64,000 nucleotides of DNA, from positions 1,069,604 through 1,133,603 of the forward strand of contig NZ_MSCQ01000001.1 in the NCBI RefSeq assembly GCF_002954725.1, in the 5' to 3' direction. Made by a program: the position numbers and the translations under genes. The DNA is from Photobacterium phosphoreum (lineage in GTDB: Bacteria > Pseudomonadota > Gammaproteobacteria > Enterobacterales > Vibrionaceae). The notes under the pieces were generated by a model, which worked only from the letters and a program-made list of their open reading frames with translations, did not search any database and was not told the origin of the DNA. Of the stretch, positions 46,775-56,413 are shown piece by piece. Position 1 is the first letter of the stretch; the number at the start of each line of letters is the position of its first letter.

Positions 46775-47392
46775 ATGGAAAACGCAGCTATGAATGCTTA
46801 CACGAATCTTGCCGATCAAGACGATCTACTTCGAATTGAAATTTATAACATGTTGGCACATTTATATCGTCAAGCACCTGAAGAATCTGTACTTGAATTT
46901 CTTGCCAATCTTGATGTTGATACAGATAAAACATTTCAACGTCAAACGATGGCTTCAGCTTGGCCTTTACTAAAACTTGCGGCTCAGAAAACGACATTAA
47001 TGAGTGTTGAAGAAGAATATCAAGATGTGTTTATTGGCATTGGTCGTGGGGAAGTTATTCCATTTGGTTCATGGTATTTAACTGGTTCTTTAATGGAAAT
47101 GCCTTTGGCTTATTTGCGTCAAGATTTAAAACAATTAGGTTTTGAACGTGCTCAGTCTGTGATTGAACCCGAAGATCATATATCCGCATTGCTAGAGGTT
47201 ATGGCTATGCTGGTGGAAGGCGGTGATGAACTGCTTCAACAAACATTTTTTAATCGTCATCTTGCCCAATGGTGTGAGAAATTTTGTACCGATTTAAAAG
47301 CCGCTAAGAGTGCTGTGTTTTATACCGCTGTTGGTGAGTTAGCTTGGCAATTTTTGACGATAGAGAAAACCCGTTTCTTAGAATCCCAGTAA
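46775..47392 (+). CDS. TorD/DmsD-family molybdoenzyme chaperone
   Basis: This 205-residue all-helical protein has the family signature EPEDHISALLEVMAMLVEGG (about residues 127-146) and a YQDVFIGIGRGEVIPFGSWYLTG segment. TorD-type chaperones bind TAT signal peptides and protect apo-enzyme until cofactor insertion; here the client is expected to be FdhA. It follows the ferredoxin-like gene by nine bases. Confidence 0.88.
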   Translation: MENAAMNAYTNLADQDDLLRIEIYNMLAHLYRQAPEESVLEFLANLDVDTDKTFQRQTMASAWPLLKLAAQKTTLMSVEEEYQDVFIGIGRGEVIPFGSWYLTGSLMEMPLAYLRQDLKQLGFERAQSVIEPEDHISALLEVMAMLVEGGDELLQQTFFNRHLAQWCEKFCTDLKAAKSAVFYTAVGELAWQFLTIEKTRFLESQ

Positions 47393-47457
47393 AAAGATAC
47401 TCGCTATAATAAAAATCGACACCTGTTAATTAGCGTGGCGATAGAGGAGCAAACGCA

Positions 47458-47655
47458 ATGAGTGAGCAAAAAACAAATAATAGTCGTCGTCAATTACTAA
47501 AAAATATTGGTTTGACTGTAGCGGCTGGTGCTGTAGTTGCAGGGACGACAACTGCTGTTCAAGCATCGACAGCAGAGACTGAAAACAAAGAACCTAAAAC
47601 AAAAAAAGGGTATCACGAAACCCAACATATTCGTGATTACTACAATACCCTATAA
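47458..47655 (+). CDS. Small TAT-signal protein of the formate dehydrogenase region
   Basis: This 65-residue protein has a twin-arginine signal (SRRQLLKNIGLTVAAGAVVAG) and a short charged tail (GYHETQHIRDYYNTL). It matches the known 'formate dehydrogenase region TAT target' family, always encoded just before fdhA. The function is unknown; it may be a small periplasmic subunit or assembly factor. GAGGAG precedes the ATG. Confidence 0.9.
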   Translation: MSEQKTNNSRRQLLKNIGLTVAAGAVVAGTTTAVQASTAETENKEPKTKKGYHETQHIRDYYNTL

Positions 47656-47667
47656 GCGGAGCTTGAA

Positions 47668-50526
47668 ATGAAACTGACTAAACGTTCCGATAAAGTGAGC
47701 AAAGACGAAAACCAATTAGGTATTTCTCGCCGTTCTTTTATTCGTAATTCTTCTCTTGCTGCCGCTGGTGGTGTTGCAGGTGCGAGCCTTTTTGCGCCGA
47801 GTTTTATGCGCAAGGCGGAAGCATTCCCGGAGGCTGACTACAGCGCACCTAAAGTGGTTAAACGTACAATTTGTTCTCACTGTTCTGTGGGTTGTGGCAT
47901 TTATGCTGAAACTCAAGATGGTGTATGGACCCATCAGGAACCTGCTTTTGATCATCCTTTTAATGCTGGTGGGCATTGTGCAAAAGGGGCTGCGTTACGT
48001 GAGCATGGCCATGGTGCTAAGCGCGTAAAATACCCAATGAAGTTGGTTAACGGTAAGTGGAAAAAATTAAGTTGGGAACAAGCATTAGACGAAGTTAGTC
48101 AACAAGTGCTGAAAATTCGTCAAGAGTCAGGCCCTGATTCTGTTTACTTTTTAGGTTCGGCTAAACATAACAACGAACAAGCGTATTTGTTCCGTAAAAT
48201 GGTGTCGTTATGGGGGTCTAATAACGTCGATCACCAAGCGCGTATTTGTCACTCCACCACGGTTGCTGGTGTAGCAAACACGTGGGGTTACGGTGCAATG
48301 ACCAACTCACTGAATGACATGCATAACTGTAAGTCGATTCTATTTATTGGTTCTAATCCAGCAGAAGCTCACCCTGTTGCGATGCAGCATATCCTGATCG
48401 CTAAAGAAACCAACGGCTGTAAGATTGTGGTAGTAGATCCGCGTCGTACACGTACGGCGGCAAAAGCTGATCACTTTGTTTCTTTACGTCCAGGTACTGA
48501 TGTTGCCTTTGTTTGGGGTGTGCTATATCACATCTTCAATAATGGCTGGGAAGACAAAGAATTTATTCGTCAACGTGTTTACGGCATGGAAGAAGTACGT
48601 GAACAAGTGGCAAAGTGGAATCCGAAAGAAGTTGAGCGTGTAACCGGCGTACCAGAAGATCAAGTTTATCAAACGGCAAAAATACTGTCTGAAAACCGCC
48701 CTGGTTGTGTTGTGTGGTGTATGGGTGGTACGCAACATACCACCGGTAATAACAATACTCGTGCTTACTGTATTCTTGAATTAGCCCTTGGCAACATGGG
48801 TAAATCAGGCGGCGGCGCGAATATTTTCCGTGGTCACGATAACGTACAAGGTGCAACAGACTTTGGCGTATTGTCTGACAACTTACCGGGCTATTACGGA
48901 TTATCAGAAGGAGCTTGGAAACACTGGGCTGAAGTATGGGATATTGATTACTCATGGCTACAAGGCCGTTTTGATCAAAATACCTATAATGGTAAAAAGC
49001 CAATGAACAGCGCCGGTATTCCTGTATCTCGTTGGATTGATGGTGTTTTAGAAAACAAAGATAAGATCGAACAACGCGATAATATTCGTGCGATGTTCTA
49101 TTGGGGACATGCGGTTAACTCACAAACCCGTGGACCTGAGATGAAAACCGCGATGGAAAAGTTGGATATGATGGTGATCGTCGATCCATACCCTGGTGTT
49201 GCTGCGGTAATGAATGGACGCACTGATAACGTTTATCTTTTCCCTGCAACCACGCAGTTTGAAACTTATGGCTCAGTAACTGCAACTAACCGTTCTGTTC
49301 AATGGCGAGATCAAGTGATTGAACCATTGTTTGACGCAAAACCTGATCACGAAATCATGTACTTATTATCTAAGCGTTTAGGTATTGCTGATCAATTATT
49401 CAAACACATCAAGGTTGAGAATAATAAGCCGAACATTGAAGATATTACTCGTGAATATAATAAGGGTATGTGGACAATCGGTTATACAGGTCAAAGCCCT
49501 GAGCGTTTGAAAGAGCATCAGAAAAACTGGGGTACGTTTGATTTTACCACTCTTGAAGCTATTGGCGGACCGATGAACGGTGAAACCTATGGTCTACCAT
49601 GGCCATGTTGGGGTACGCCAGAAATGAAGCATCCAGGTACACATATTCTTTACGATACCTCAAAAACAGTCGCAGAAGGTGGCGGTAATTTCCGTGCCCG
49701 TTTTGGTGTTGAGCGTAATGGTGTCAGTATGCTGGCTGATGATAGTTATTCATTGGGCTGTGAACTTGAAGATGGTTACCCAGAATTTACCGCGAAGATG
49801 CTAAAGCAACTCGGATGGTGGGATGACCTAACTGCAACTGAAAAAGTGGCAGCTGAAGGTAAAAACTGGAAGACAGACTTGTCTGGTGGTATTCAGCGTG
49901 TTGCGATTAAACACGGTTGTATTCCATTTGGTAACGCGAAAGCCCGTACTGTTGTATGGACATTCCCTGATGCTGTGCCTATTCACCGTGAGCCGTTGTA
50001 CACACCGCGTCGTGACTTATTGCCTGAGTACCAAACATGGGACGACAGCAAGGCGATGTTCCGTTTGCCAACACTTTTTAAATCAATTCAAGAGAAAGAC
50101 GTATCAAAAGAATACCCCATTATTCTAACGTCAGGTCGTTTGGTGGAATATGAAGGTGGTGGCGAAGAAACCCGTTCGAATCCGTGGCTTGCTGAACTTC
50201 AAAAAGAAATGTTTGTTGAAATCAACCTCAAAGATGCAAACGATATTGGCATTAAAGATGGTGAAATGGTGTGGGTTGAAGGCGCAGAAAAAGGGCGTAT
50301 TAAAGTGAAAGCGATGGTAACGCCTCGTGTTCGTGAAGGCTTGGCTTTCTTACCGTTCCACTTTGGTGGTGAATTTGAGGGTGTAAGTCTACGTGACCGT
50401 TATCCTGAAGGTTGTGCGCCTTATGTTTCAGGTGAGGCAGCCAATACAGCAACCACGTATGGCTATGATCCTGTTACCCAAATGCAAGAAACCAAAGTTA
50501 CCTTGTGTAAAATCACTAAAGCGTAA
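47668..50526 (+). CDS. fdhA: Formate dehydrogenase, catalytic subunit
   Basis: This 952-residue molybdopterin oxidoreductase oxidises formate to CO2 on a Mo- or W-bis-MGD centre. It has a TAT signal (ISRRSFIRNS, Arg21-Arg22), so it acts in the periplasm. A 4Fe-4S cluster is bound by Cys69, Cys72, Cys76 and Cys104. The metal ligand is Cys194 followed by His195 (RICHSTTVAG) where E. coli FDH-H and FDH-N carry selenocysteine, so no SECIS or UGA readthrough is needed. The C-terminal dinucleotide-binding domain holds ILTSGRLVEYEGGG. It is intact; GGAG precedes the ATG. Confidence 0.95.
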   Translation: MKLTKRSDKVSKDENQLGISRRSFIRNSSLAAAGGVAGASLFAPSFMRKAEAFPEADYSAPKVVKRTICSHCSVGCGIYAETQDGVWTHQEPAFDHPFNAGGHCAKGAALREHGHGAKRVKYPMKLVNGKWKKLSWEQALDEVSQQVLKIRQESGPDSVYFLGSAKHNNEQAYLFRKMVSLWGSNNVDHQARICHSTTVAGVANTWGYGAMTNSLNDMHNCKSILFIGSNPAEAHPVAMQHILIAKETNGCKIVVVDPRRTRTAAKADHFVSLRPGTDVAFVWGVLYHIFNNGWEDKEFIRQRVYGMEEVREQVAKWNPKEVERVTGVPEDQVYQTAKILSENRPGCVVWCMGGTQHTTGNNNTRAYCILELALGNMGKSGGGANIFRGHDNVQGATDFGVLSDNLPGYYGLSEGAWKHWAEVWDIDYSWLQGRFDQNTYNGKKPMNSAGIPVSRWIDGVLENKDKIEQRDNIRAMFYWGHAVNSQTRGPEMKTAMEKLDMMVIVDPYPGVAAVMNGRTDNVYLFPATTQFETYGSVTATNRSVQWRDQVIEPLFDAKPDHEIMYLLSKRLGIADQLFKHIKVENNKPNIEDITREYNKGMWTIGYTGQSPERLKEHQKNWGTFDFTTLEAIGGPMNGETYGLPWPCWGTPEMKHPGTHILYDTSKTVAEGGGNFRARFGVERNGVSMLADDSYSLGCELEDGYPEFTAKMLKQLGWWDDLTATEKVAAEGKNWKTDLSGGIQRVAIKHGCIPFGNAKARTVVWTFPDAVPIHREPLYTPRRDLLPEYQTWDDSKAMFRLPTLFKSIQEKDVSKEYPIILTSGRLVEYEGGGEETRSNPWLAELQKEMFVEINLKDANDIGIKDGEMVWVEGAEKGRIKVKAMVTPRVREGLAFLPFHFGGEFEGVSLRDRYPEGCAPYVSGEAANTATTYGYDPVTQMQETKVTLCKITKA

Positions 50527-50537
50527 GGAGTCATCTG

Positions 50538-51155
50538 ATGGCACGTATGAAATTTCTTTGTGACTCTAAGCGTTGTATTGAGTGCAATGGTTGTGTAACA
50601 GCTTGTAAAAATGCCAATTCAGAAGCGGTTGGTTGGGGCATTCAACGTCGTCGCGTTGTAACCTTAAACGATGGTCTTCCTGGGGAAACCTCGATTTCTG
50701 TAGCCTGTATGCACTGTAGTGATGCGCCTTGTATGGCGGTATGTCCTGCGGATTGTTTTAGCCAAACAGAAGATGGCATTGTGCAGCACGATAAAGATTT
50801 ATGTATCGGTTGTGGCTATTGCTTGTTTGCTTGCCCGTTTGGTGCGCCACAATTTCCTAAGCAAGATGCGTTTGCTGAGCGTGGGAAAATGGACAAGTGT
50901 ACCTATTGTTCTGGTGGCCCAAATACTGAACCGGGTTCTGAAAAAGAACGTTTACTTTATGGCGCAAACCGTATCGCGGAAGGTAAGTTGCCAATGTGTG
51001 CTTCGATGTGTTCAACGAAGTCATTACTTGCTGGTGATGCTGAAAAAATATCTGAAATTTTCAGTAAGCGTGTTGTTGCTCGTGGTGCAAAAGATGCCGG
51101 TTGGGCAAGCACGGATGATTTAGCCTACGATGCAAGTAAAGTACGTAAAGCTTAA
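50538..51155 (+). CDS. fdhB: Formate dehydrogenase iron-sulfur subunit
   Basis: This 205-residue DMSO-reductase-type electron-transfer subunit has four cysteine groups: CIECNGCVTACK (13-23), CMHCSDAPCMAVC (57-69), CIGCGYCLFAC (about 88-98) and CTYC...CASMC, enough for four 4Fe-4S clusters. It carries electrons from FdhA to the membrane subunit. Having no signal of its own, it is presumably exported with FdhA by the TAT route. AAGGAG precedes the ATG. Confidence 0.94.
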   Translation: MARMKFLCDSKRCIECNGCVTACKNANSEAVGWGIQRRRVVTLNDGLPGETSISVACMHCSDAPCMAVCPADCFSQTEDGIVQHDKDLCIGCGYCLFACPFGAPQFPKQDAFAERGKMDKCTYCSGGPNTEPGSEKERLLYGANRIAEGKLPMCASMCSTKSLLAGDAEKISEIFSKRVVARGAKDAGWASTDDLAYDASKVRKA

Positions 51156-51165
51156 TCATCCTTAG

Positions 51166-51195
51166 ATGGGCTTAACGCGTAATGCTTAAGTCCAT
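51166..51195 (+). other. Intercistronic hairpin between fdhB and fdhC
   Basis: ATGGGCTTAA and TTAAGTCCAT form a 10-bp stem (one G-U) around ten bases, with no T tract. It is probably an RNA-processing or stability element in the 123-base gap. Confidence 0.45.
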
Positions 51196-51278
51196 TTATC
51201 GACTCGTTGTAATAGTTAGGTGCGCTGTTGGAAGAGGTGTGCCGATTAATCTGCTTTTTGAAGTAGATAGGAGCTTTA

Positions 51279-52337
51279 ATGATTAAGCGAATTCAACGCT
51301 GGTTAACTATCATGGTTACCGCTTTAATGATGGTGTTTTCGGTATCCGCTATGGCAAGTGGTAGTGATACAACGACTGCTGGTGAGTCCGTAGTAAAGAA
51401 AGAAGTGATTGGCTTTGCTGGGGCTGATTATTGGCGAATGGTAAAAGATGGCGAAAAGGGTTACACCACATCAGGTTGGCCTGAGCACGATGTGTTAATC
51501 AGTGTGCCTGGACAAACATGGTATATCCTCAAAGAAAAGTGGATGTCACCATTAGGTGCATTAGCGATTTTTGGTAGCCTTGTGATGGTGACTCTGGCAT
51601 ATGTGGTGATTGGACCGCTAAAGCTAAGTAAGCCCAAAACTGGCCGTAAAATCAAACGCTGGAGCCGTATTGATCGCGCATTGCACTGGAGTATGGCATT
51701 TACTTTTCTTACTTTAGGGTTCAGTGGCTTAACGCTCGTTTATGGTAAACATTTTATTAAGCCCATTGTGCCTACTGAAATTTGGGGTTGGATTATTTTA
51801 GCCGCCAAGCAATACCATAACTATATGGGACCTATTTTTGCGATTCTGTTACTCGCGGTATTGATTAAATGGTGGCGTAAAAGCACCTTTAATAAAGTCG
51901 ATCTTGAATGGTTTAAGAAGATGGGCGGTATGGTGGGTAAGCATAAAGGGTCGCATCCATCAGCGGGTTTCTCTAACGGTGGTGAGAAAGCTATCTTCTG
52001 GTTATTGATTGTGTTTGGTTTTTCAATTGCTGCCAGTGGTTTTGTATTAGATTTCCCTATCTTTGATCAAACCCGTCGTGATATGGAGCTATCAAACTTA
52101 CTCCACATGTTATCGGCACTGATTTTGATCTGTGGCTTTATCTTCCATATTTATATTGGTTTATTTGGTATGGAAGCAGGCCTTGATGGCATGGTGACAG
52201 GCGAAGTTGATGAAACATGGGCACGTGAACACCATAATTTGTGGTTTGATGAGGTAAAAGATTTACCTGAGAATCAGCCGGGTTATGAGCTGGAAAAAAC
52301 GACAATAGATAAATCTAAGCCATCAATTGATAGTTAA
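51279..52337 (+). CDS. fdhC: Formate dehydrogenase cytochrome b subunit
   Basis: This 352-residue membrane subunit has an N-terminal signal-like segment (VTALMMVFSVSAMAS), one extra helix (about 90-112), then the four-helix cytochrome b core with heme-ligand histidines in DRALHWSMAF, AKQYHNYMGP, LLHMLSALIL and FIFHIYIG. It anchors FdhAB and passes electrons to quinone. AGGAG precedes the ATG; a terminator follows. Confidence 0.93.
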   Translation: MIKRIQRWLTIMVTALMMVFSVSAMASGSDTTTAGESVVKKEVIGFAGADYWRMVKDGEKGYTTSGWPEHDVLISVPGQTWYILKEKWMSPLGALAIFGSLVMVTLAYVVIGPLKLSKPKTGRKIKRWSRIDRALHWSMAFTFLTLGFSGLTLVYGKHFIKPIVPTEIWGWIILAAKQYHNYMGPIFAILLLAVLIKWWRKSTFNKVDLEWFKKMGGMVGKHKGSHPSAGFSNGGEKAIFWLLIVFGFSIAASGFVLDFPIFDQTRRDMELSNLLHMLSALILICGFIFHIYIGLFGMEAGLDGMVTGEVDETWAREHHNLWFDEVKDLPENQPGYELEKTTIDKSKPSIDS

Positions 52338-52357
52338 ATATTAAGCATTAAATGAAA

Positions 52358-52397
52358 GTCGATACACTTTTAATAACAAAGTGTATTGGCTTTTTTT
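52358..52397 (+). terminator. Terminator of the fdh operon
   Basis: GTCGATACACTTT and AAAGTGTATTGGC pair over 13 positions (two G-U), followed by seven T residues. Confidence 0.88.
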
Positions 52398-52535
52398 ATG
52401 TGCATAATTTGTCGCTAATGGCAATAAAGTATTCCTCATACTAACGTCTAATAAAAAACACCGTTAAACCATATAAAATCAGTGGTATAAATAGGAGAGA
52501 AAGTTAATTTTTATTACTACCATAGGGATGTTGTT

Positions 52536-53249
52536 ATGTTATTTCCTTACAAAAATATTGTCGTGCTAACAGGGGCTGGCATTTCTGCAGAATCGGGGAT
52601 CCGCACTTTTCGTGCTGCAGATGGATTATGGGAAGAACATCGAGTTGAAGATGTGGCAACCCCTGAAGGTTATCAACGCGATCCTGAATTAGTGCAAGCG
52701 TTTTATAATGCCCGCCGAGCACAGATAGAAAATGGATCTGTTGCGCCTAATGCTGCCCATTATGCCTTAGCAAAGTTAGAAGCGGAGTTAGAGGGTACGG
52801 TAACGATTGTTACTCAAAACATCGACAATCTTCATGAGCGAGCTGGTAGCCACAATGTTATTCATATGCATGGTGAGCTCTTAAAAGTTCGCTGTTGTGA
52901 ATCAGGTCAAACGTTAGTATGGCAAGGTGACTTACATACCAGCGATCACTGTCATTGCTGCCAAATCTCAGCACCGTTACGACCTGATATTGTATGGTTT
53001 GGGGAAATGCCTATTGATATGGATAAGATCCATGATGCGATAGTGAAAGCAGATTTGTTTATTGCTATTGGCACCTCTGGAAATGTTTATCCTGCAGCAG
53101 GGTTTGTCCATGAAGCAGCATTGCAAGGCGCACATACAATAGAGCTTAATTTAGAGCCGAGTAATGTTGAAAATGAGTTTGAAGAGAAGCGTTACGGCAA
53201 AGCATCGGTGCTTGTACCTGAATATGTTGAAGAATTGCTCAATACATAA
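52536..53249 (+). CDS. cobB: NAD-dependent protein deacylase CobB (sirtuin)
   Basis: This 237-residue sirtuin has [10 protein letters not shown] and [12 protein letters not shown] for NAD binding, the catalytic His in HMHGELLK, a zinc site with CCESG and CHCC, and [12 protein letters not shown]. Tyr and Arg in YNARRAQ correspond to the Y-x-x-R pair that lets CobB/SIRT5-type enzymes remove succinyl as well as acetyl groups. It deacylates lysines of metabolic enzymes such as acetyl-CoA synthetase. It is a single-gene unit between terminators. Confidence 0.94.
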   Translation: MLFPYKNIVVLTGAGISAESGIRTFRAADGLWEEHRVEDVATPEGYQRDPELVQAFYNARRAQIENGSVAPNAAHYALAKLEAELEGTVTIVTQNIDNLHERAGSHNVIHMHGELLKVRCCESGQTLVWQGDLHTSDHCHCCQISAPLRPDIVWFGEMPIDMDKIHDAIVKADLFIAIGTSGNVYPAAGFVHEAALQGAHTIELNLEPSNVENEFEEKRYGKASVLVPEYVEELLNT

Positions 53250-53290
53250 GAATTGAGCAATCTAGTTGTTGCCATAAAAGTGATGGTAAT

Positions 53291-53320
53291 AAAAAACCGA
53301 GCTAGAAAGCTCGGTTTTTT
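53291..53320. terminator. Bidirectional terminator between cobB and potD
   Basis: AAAAAACCGAGCT, tetraloop AGAA and the perfect complement; convergent genes on both sides. Confidence 0.95.
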
Positions 53321-53351
53321 GTATATCGTTAACTTTAATTAACAGTCGCGA

Positions 53352-54404
53352 TTATTCGCCAGCTTTTAGTTTTTGGAAGTATTCTTCGTAAACTTCACTC
53401 ATAGGACCAACACTGTTTTGCCATTCACCAGCATCCATTACTGATTGTGGCGGGTAGATACTTGGGTCATTTACGAAACTAGCTGGTAATAGCTTTTTCG
53501 CCGCTTCAACAGGTGTTGGGTAACCAATTTGTAGTGCGATTTTAGCTGCAATATCTGGGCGTAGTAAGAAATTGATCATCTTATATGCGTTATCAACATG
53601 CTTAGCATTGATTGGAATTGCTAAGCTGTCCATCCAGAAGATTGCACCTTCTTTTGGCCATACGATATCAATTGGTGCGCCTTCTTTACGCGCCATGTAT
53701 GCAGAGCCATTCCAAAGCATACCTAATGGTGTTTCACCAGCCATGTATGGGTTAGCAGGGAAGTCAGAGTTAAATACCAATACGTTAGGCATTAACTTCT
53801 TAAGTTCTTCATAAGCGGCTTTAATTTGCTTAGGATCACGGGTATTACCAGAATAGCCTAGCTTACGTAATGCAACTTGGAACACTTCACGTGCATCGTC
53901 CATCATCATTAGCTGACCCTGCCATTTAGGGTCCCATAAATCAGCCCAGCTCGTGATTTTTGATTTATCGACTACATCAGTGTTAACGCCGATACCTGTT
54001 GCACCCCAAATGTAAGGGATAGAGTAATTATTGTTAGGATCAAAAGGTTTATTTAAATAGTTTTTACCAATACCAGCAAAATTAGGGATCTTTGATTTAT
54101 CGATCTTTTTCAGCATACCTTCCTTACTCATTTTAGAAACGAAGTAAGTTGAAGGGACGATTAAATCGTAGCCTTTATCATAAGTTTTTAATTTAGCGTA
54201 CATGGTCTCATTCGACTCGTAAGTCGAATAAATTACTTTAATACCGGTTTCTTTTGTGAACTGTTCTAGTACATCGTTAGGGATGTATTCAGACCAGTTG
54301 TAAAAGTATAACTTGTTACTATCTGAATCTGCAGCAGTGGCAATGTTTGAATACATTGACACAGCACAAACTGCACCGGCCATCATTAAAGACCATTTTT
54401 TCAT
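53352..54404 (-). CDS. potD: Spermidine/putrescine-binding periplasmic protein PotD
   Basis: This 350-residue solute-binding protein has a signal peptide (to ATAAD near residue 25) and the PotD/PotF pattern LYFYNWSEYIPNDVLEQFTKETGI, split by the first strand; acidic and aromatic residues later in the chain fit polyamine binding. TTAGGAG precedes the ATG. A terminator at 54736 and a separate promoter at 54542 split it from potABC, so it can be made in excess of the membrane complex. Confidence 0.93.
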   Translation of the reverse strand: MKKWSLMMAGAVCAVSMYSNIATAADSDSNKLYFYNWSEYIPNDVLEQFTKETGIKVIYSTYESNETMYAKLKTYDKGYDLIVPSTYFVSKMSKEGMLKKIDKSKIPNFAGIGKNYLNKPFDPNNNYSIPYIWGATGIGVNTDVVDKSKITSWADLWDPKWQGQLMMMDDAREVFQVALRKLGYSGNTRDPKQIKAAYEELKKLMPNVLVFNSDFPANPYMAGETPLGMLWNGSAYMARKEGAPIDIVWPKEGAIFWMDSLAIPINAKHVDNAYKMINFLLRPDIAAKIALQIGYPTPVEAAKKLLPASFVNDPSIYPPQSVMDAGEWQNSVGPMSEVYEEYFQKLKAGE

Positions 54405-54541
54405 TGTTGTTAGCTCCTAACTAAACAGGATATCGAGAGTGCTCTCTAGCGGCTTAGACCGCCTCTCCTAATTTTGTGTCGTTTATAAAGTCAGCATAAA
54501 GCGTGTACTTTTTAAACAAATATGAATTGGTATACGTAGCT

Positions 54542-54550
54542 AGTATAGCA
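54542..54550 (-). promoter_or_regulatory. Extended -10 promoter of potD
   Basis: TGCTATACT on the minus strand is an extended -10 element (TGN-TATACT). The start would be near 54535, giving a leader of about 130 bases that contains small hairpins (for example GAGAG-CACTCTC). Confidence 0.5.
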
Positions 54551-54735
54551 GATAAAATCATACCGCCATTACAAAAATGAACACTTCGAAGAGATATTTA
54601 TTTACAGAACATTGATTAATAACAGGTAGTTAACCTTTATATAATATTGTTATACAAATCGATAAAAAGACTAATTTAACCAGAAAAGGGAATAGGGTTA
54701 TTTATATTGAATGAGGTGGTAAATTAAAGATAAAA
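54551..54735. other. Gene-free stretch between potC and potD
   Basis: The 384-base gap is occupied by the potC terminator, the potD promoter and a structured leader. I see no additional gene in it. Confidence 0.5.
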
Positions 54736-54765
54736 AAATGGCTAACTTTAGTAAGTTAGCCATTT
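54736..54765 (-). terminator. Terminator of potABC
   Basis: AAATGGCTAACTT and AAGTTAGCCATTT with loop TAGT, followed on the minus strand by a U tract. Confidence 0.88.
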
Positions 54766-54788
54766 AATGATCGTTAAAAACGTTGATG

Positions 54789-55556
54789 CTACTTTTTATC
54801 TCTTGCGAGTAGTTGCGAACAAATCACAAGGACCAATGAAATGACTAGCATTATAGCTGCTAATGCATTGACCTCTGGTGAAATACCGACTTTAACCATC
54901 GAGTAAATCTTTAAAGGTAGAATTTCATAACTCGGACCAGTAACAAATGAACTCACAATTACGTCATCAAGTGATAGTGTGAAACTAAGTAGCCAGCCAG
55001 CAGCAACAGCAGGTTTAGCCAGTGGTAAGATAATCTGCTTTAGAATTACCCATTCACTCGCACCTAGGTCACGTGCTGCTTCAAGCATTTTTACGTCAAA
55101 GCCTTTTAAGCGACTGTATACGGTTACTACAACAAACGGCAAACAAAAAGTAATATGTGATAGTAATAACGTTAAGAAGCCAAGATTAGCACCAATTAAT
55201 AGGAACAAAGCTAATAATGAAATAGCCATTACAATATCAGGTGACATCATCACTAAAAATAGCATACCTGATACGAACTTCTTGCCCTTGAAGTTATAAC
55301 GAAATAGGGCAACCGCCGTTAAACTACCAATTAATGATGCAGCCGTCGCGGAAATTACAGCAATCGTAATTGAGTGCCCCGCAGCTTGCATCAAGCTATC
55401 ATTGTTGACCAACTCGCCATACCATTTGGTGGTAAAGCCACCCCATTTCATACCAAACTTACTGGCATTAAATGAGTTAATGATCAAAATGATAATTGGA
55501 GCATACAAAAACGCGTATACGAACGACATAAAGCTGAATTTAAAGAAACGTCCCAT
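54789..55556 (-). CDS. potC: Spermidine/putrescine ABC permease PotC
   Basis: This 255-residue permease has six membrane segments and the EAA loop [27 protein letters not shown]. It is adjacent to potB (stop and start share bases), and the two form the membrane channel of the polyamine importer. Confidence 0.93.
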   Translation of the reverse strand: MGRFFKFSFMSFVYAFLYAPIIILIINSFNASKFGMKWGGFTTKWYGELVNNDSLMQAAGHSITIAVISATAASLIGSLTAVALFRYNFKGKKFVSGMLFLVMMSPDIVMAISLLALFLLIGANLGFLTLLLSHITFCLPFVVVTVYSRLKGFDVKMLEAARDLGASEWVILKQIILPLAKPAVAAGWLLSFTLSLDDVIVSSFVTGPSYEILPLKIYSMVKVGISPEVNALAAIMLVISLVLVICSQLLARDKK

Positions 55557-56413
55557 TATTCAAGCTCCACTTTTTTGTTCAGTAATTTTCCTGCGCGATA
55601 GTAGGCATATAGCATAATTGCCATCGCTAACGTCAGTGCAATACTGGTTGCAGAGCCAAATGGCCAATCACGCGCGTTGAGTACTTGACTCTTAATCACG
55701 TTACCAATCAGCAAGTTTTTCGCACCACCAAGTAAATCTGATACGTAGAACATACCTAATGCTGGTAGCAACACTAATAAACAACCTGCAATAATACCGG
55801 GCATTGTTAGTGGGAAAATAACTCTAATGAACGTTTGAAACTTATTTGCACCTAAATCTCGAGCGGCTTCGATGTAGTTATTATCGAGTTTTTCTATCGC
55901 TGAGTATAAAGGTAGCACCATAAATGGCAGTAGAATATAGACTAAGCCAATCATTACGGCATATTCGGTGTACATAATGCGAATGGGCTTATCGATAATA
56001 TCTAAGTACATTAACGCATTATTTAGGATACCACGCGTACCTAACATCAGTTTTAAGCCATATGTACGGATCAGCGAGTTGGTCCAAAAAGGTACAATAA
56101 CTAAAAACAGCATAAAAGGACGCCATTTTTCAGGCATCTTGGCAATGGCATACGCAAAAGGGTAGCCAATTAACAAACAGAATAACGTTGCTGTTATTGC
56201 CATATTAAATGAATGCAAAAGTACTTTTGCATACATTGGATCGAAGAGACGTTCGTAGTTATCTAACGTGAACACCATTTTGATCAAGTTTGCATCATCA
56301 CGAGTTAAAAAACTCGTACCGATAATCATTAGGTTGGGTACAAATACAAACAGTAGTAGCCAGCTTACAACAATCGTTATGATGATGTTTTGGAGATTAA
56401 ACTTCTTGCTCAT
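55556..56413 (-). CDS. potB: Spermidine/putrescine ABC permease PotB
   Basis: This 285-residue permease has six membrane segments and the EAA loop [26 protein letters not shown]. It overlaps the end of potA by 17 bases and abuts potC, so expression is tightly coupled. Confidence 0.93.
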   Translation of the reverse strand: MSKKFNLQNIIITIVVSWLLLFVFVPNLMIIGTSFLTRDDANLIKMVFTLDNYERLFDPMYAKVLLHSFNMAITATLFCLLIGYPFAYAIAKMPEKWRPFMLFLVIVPFWTNSLIRTYGLKLMLGTRGILNNALMYLDIIDKPIRIMYTEYAVMIGLVYILLPFMVLPLYSAIEKLDNNYIEAARDLGANKFQTFIRVIFPLTMPGIIAGCLLVLLPALGMFYVSDLLGGAKNLLIGNVIKSQVLNARDWPFGSATSIALTLAMAIMLYAYYRAGKLLNKKVELE

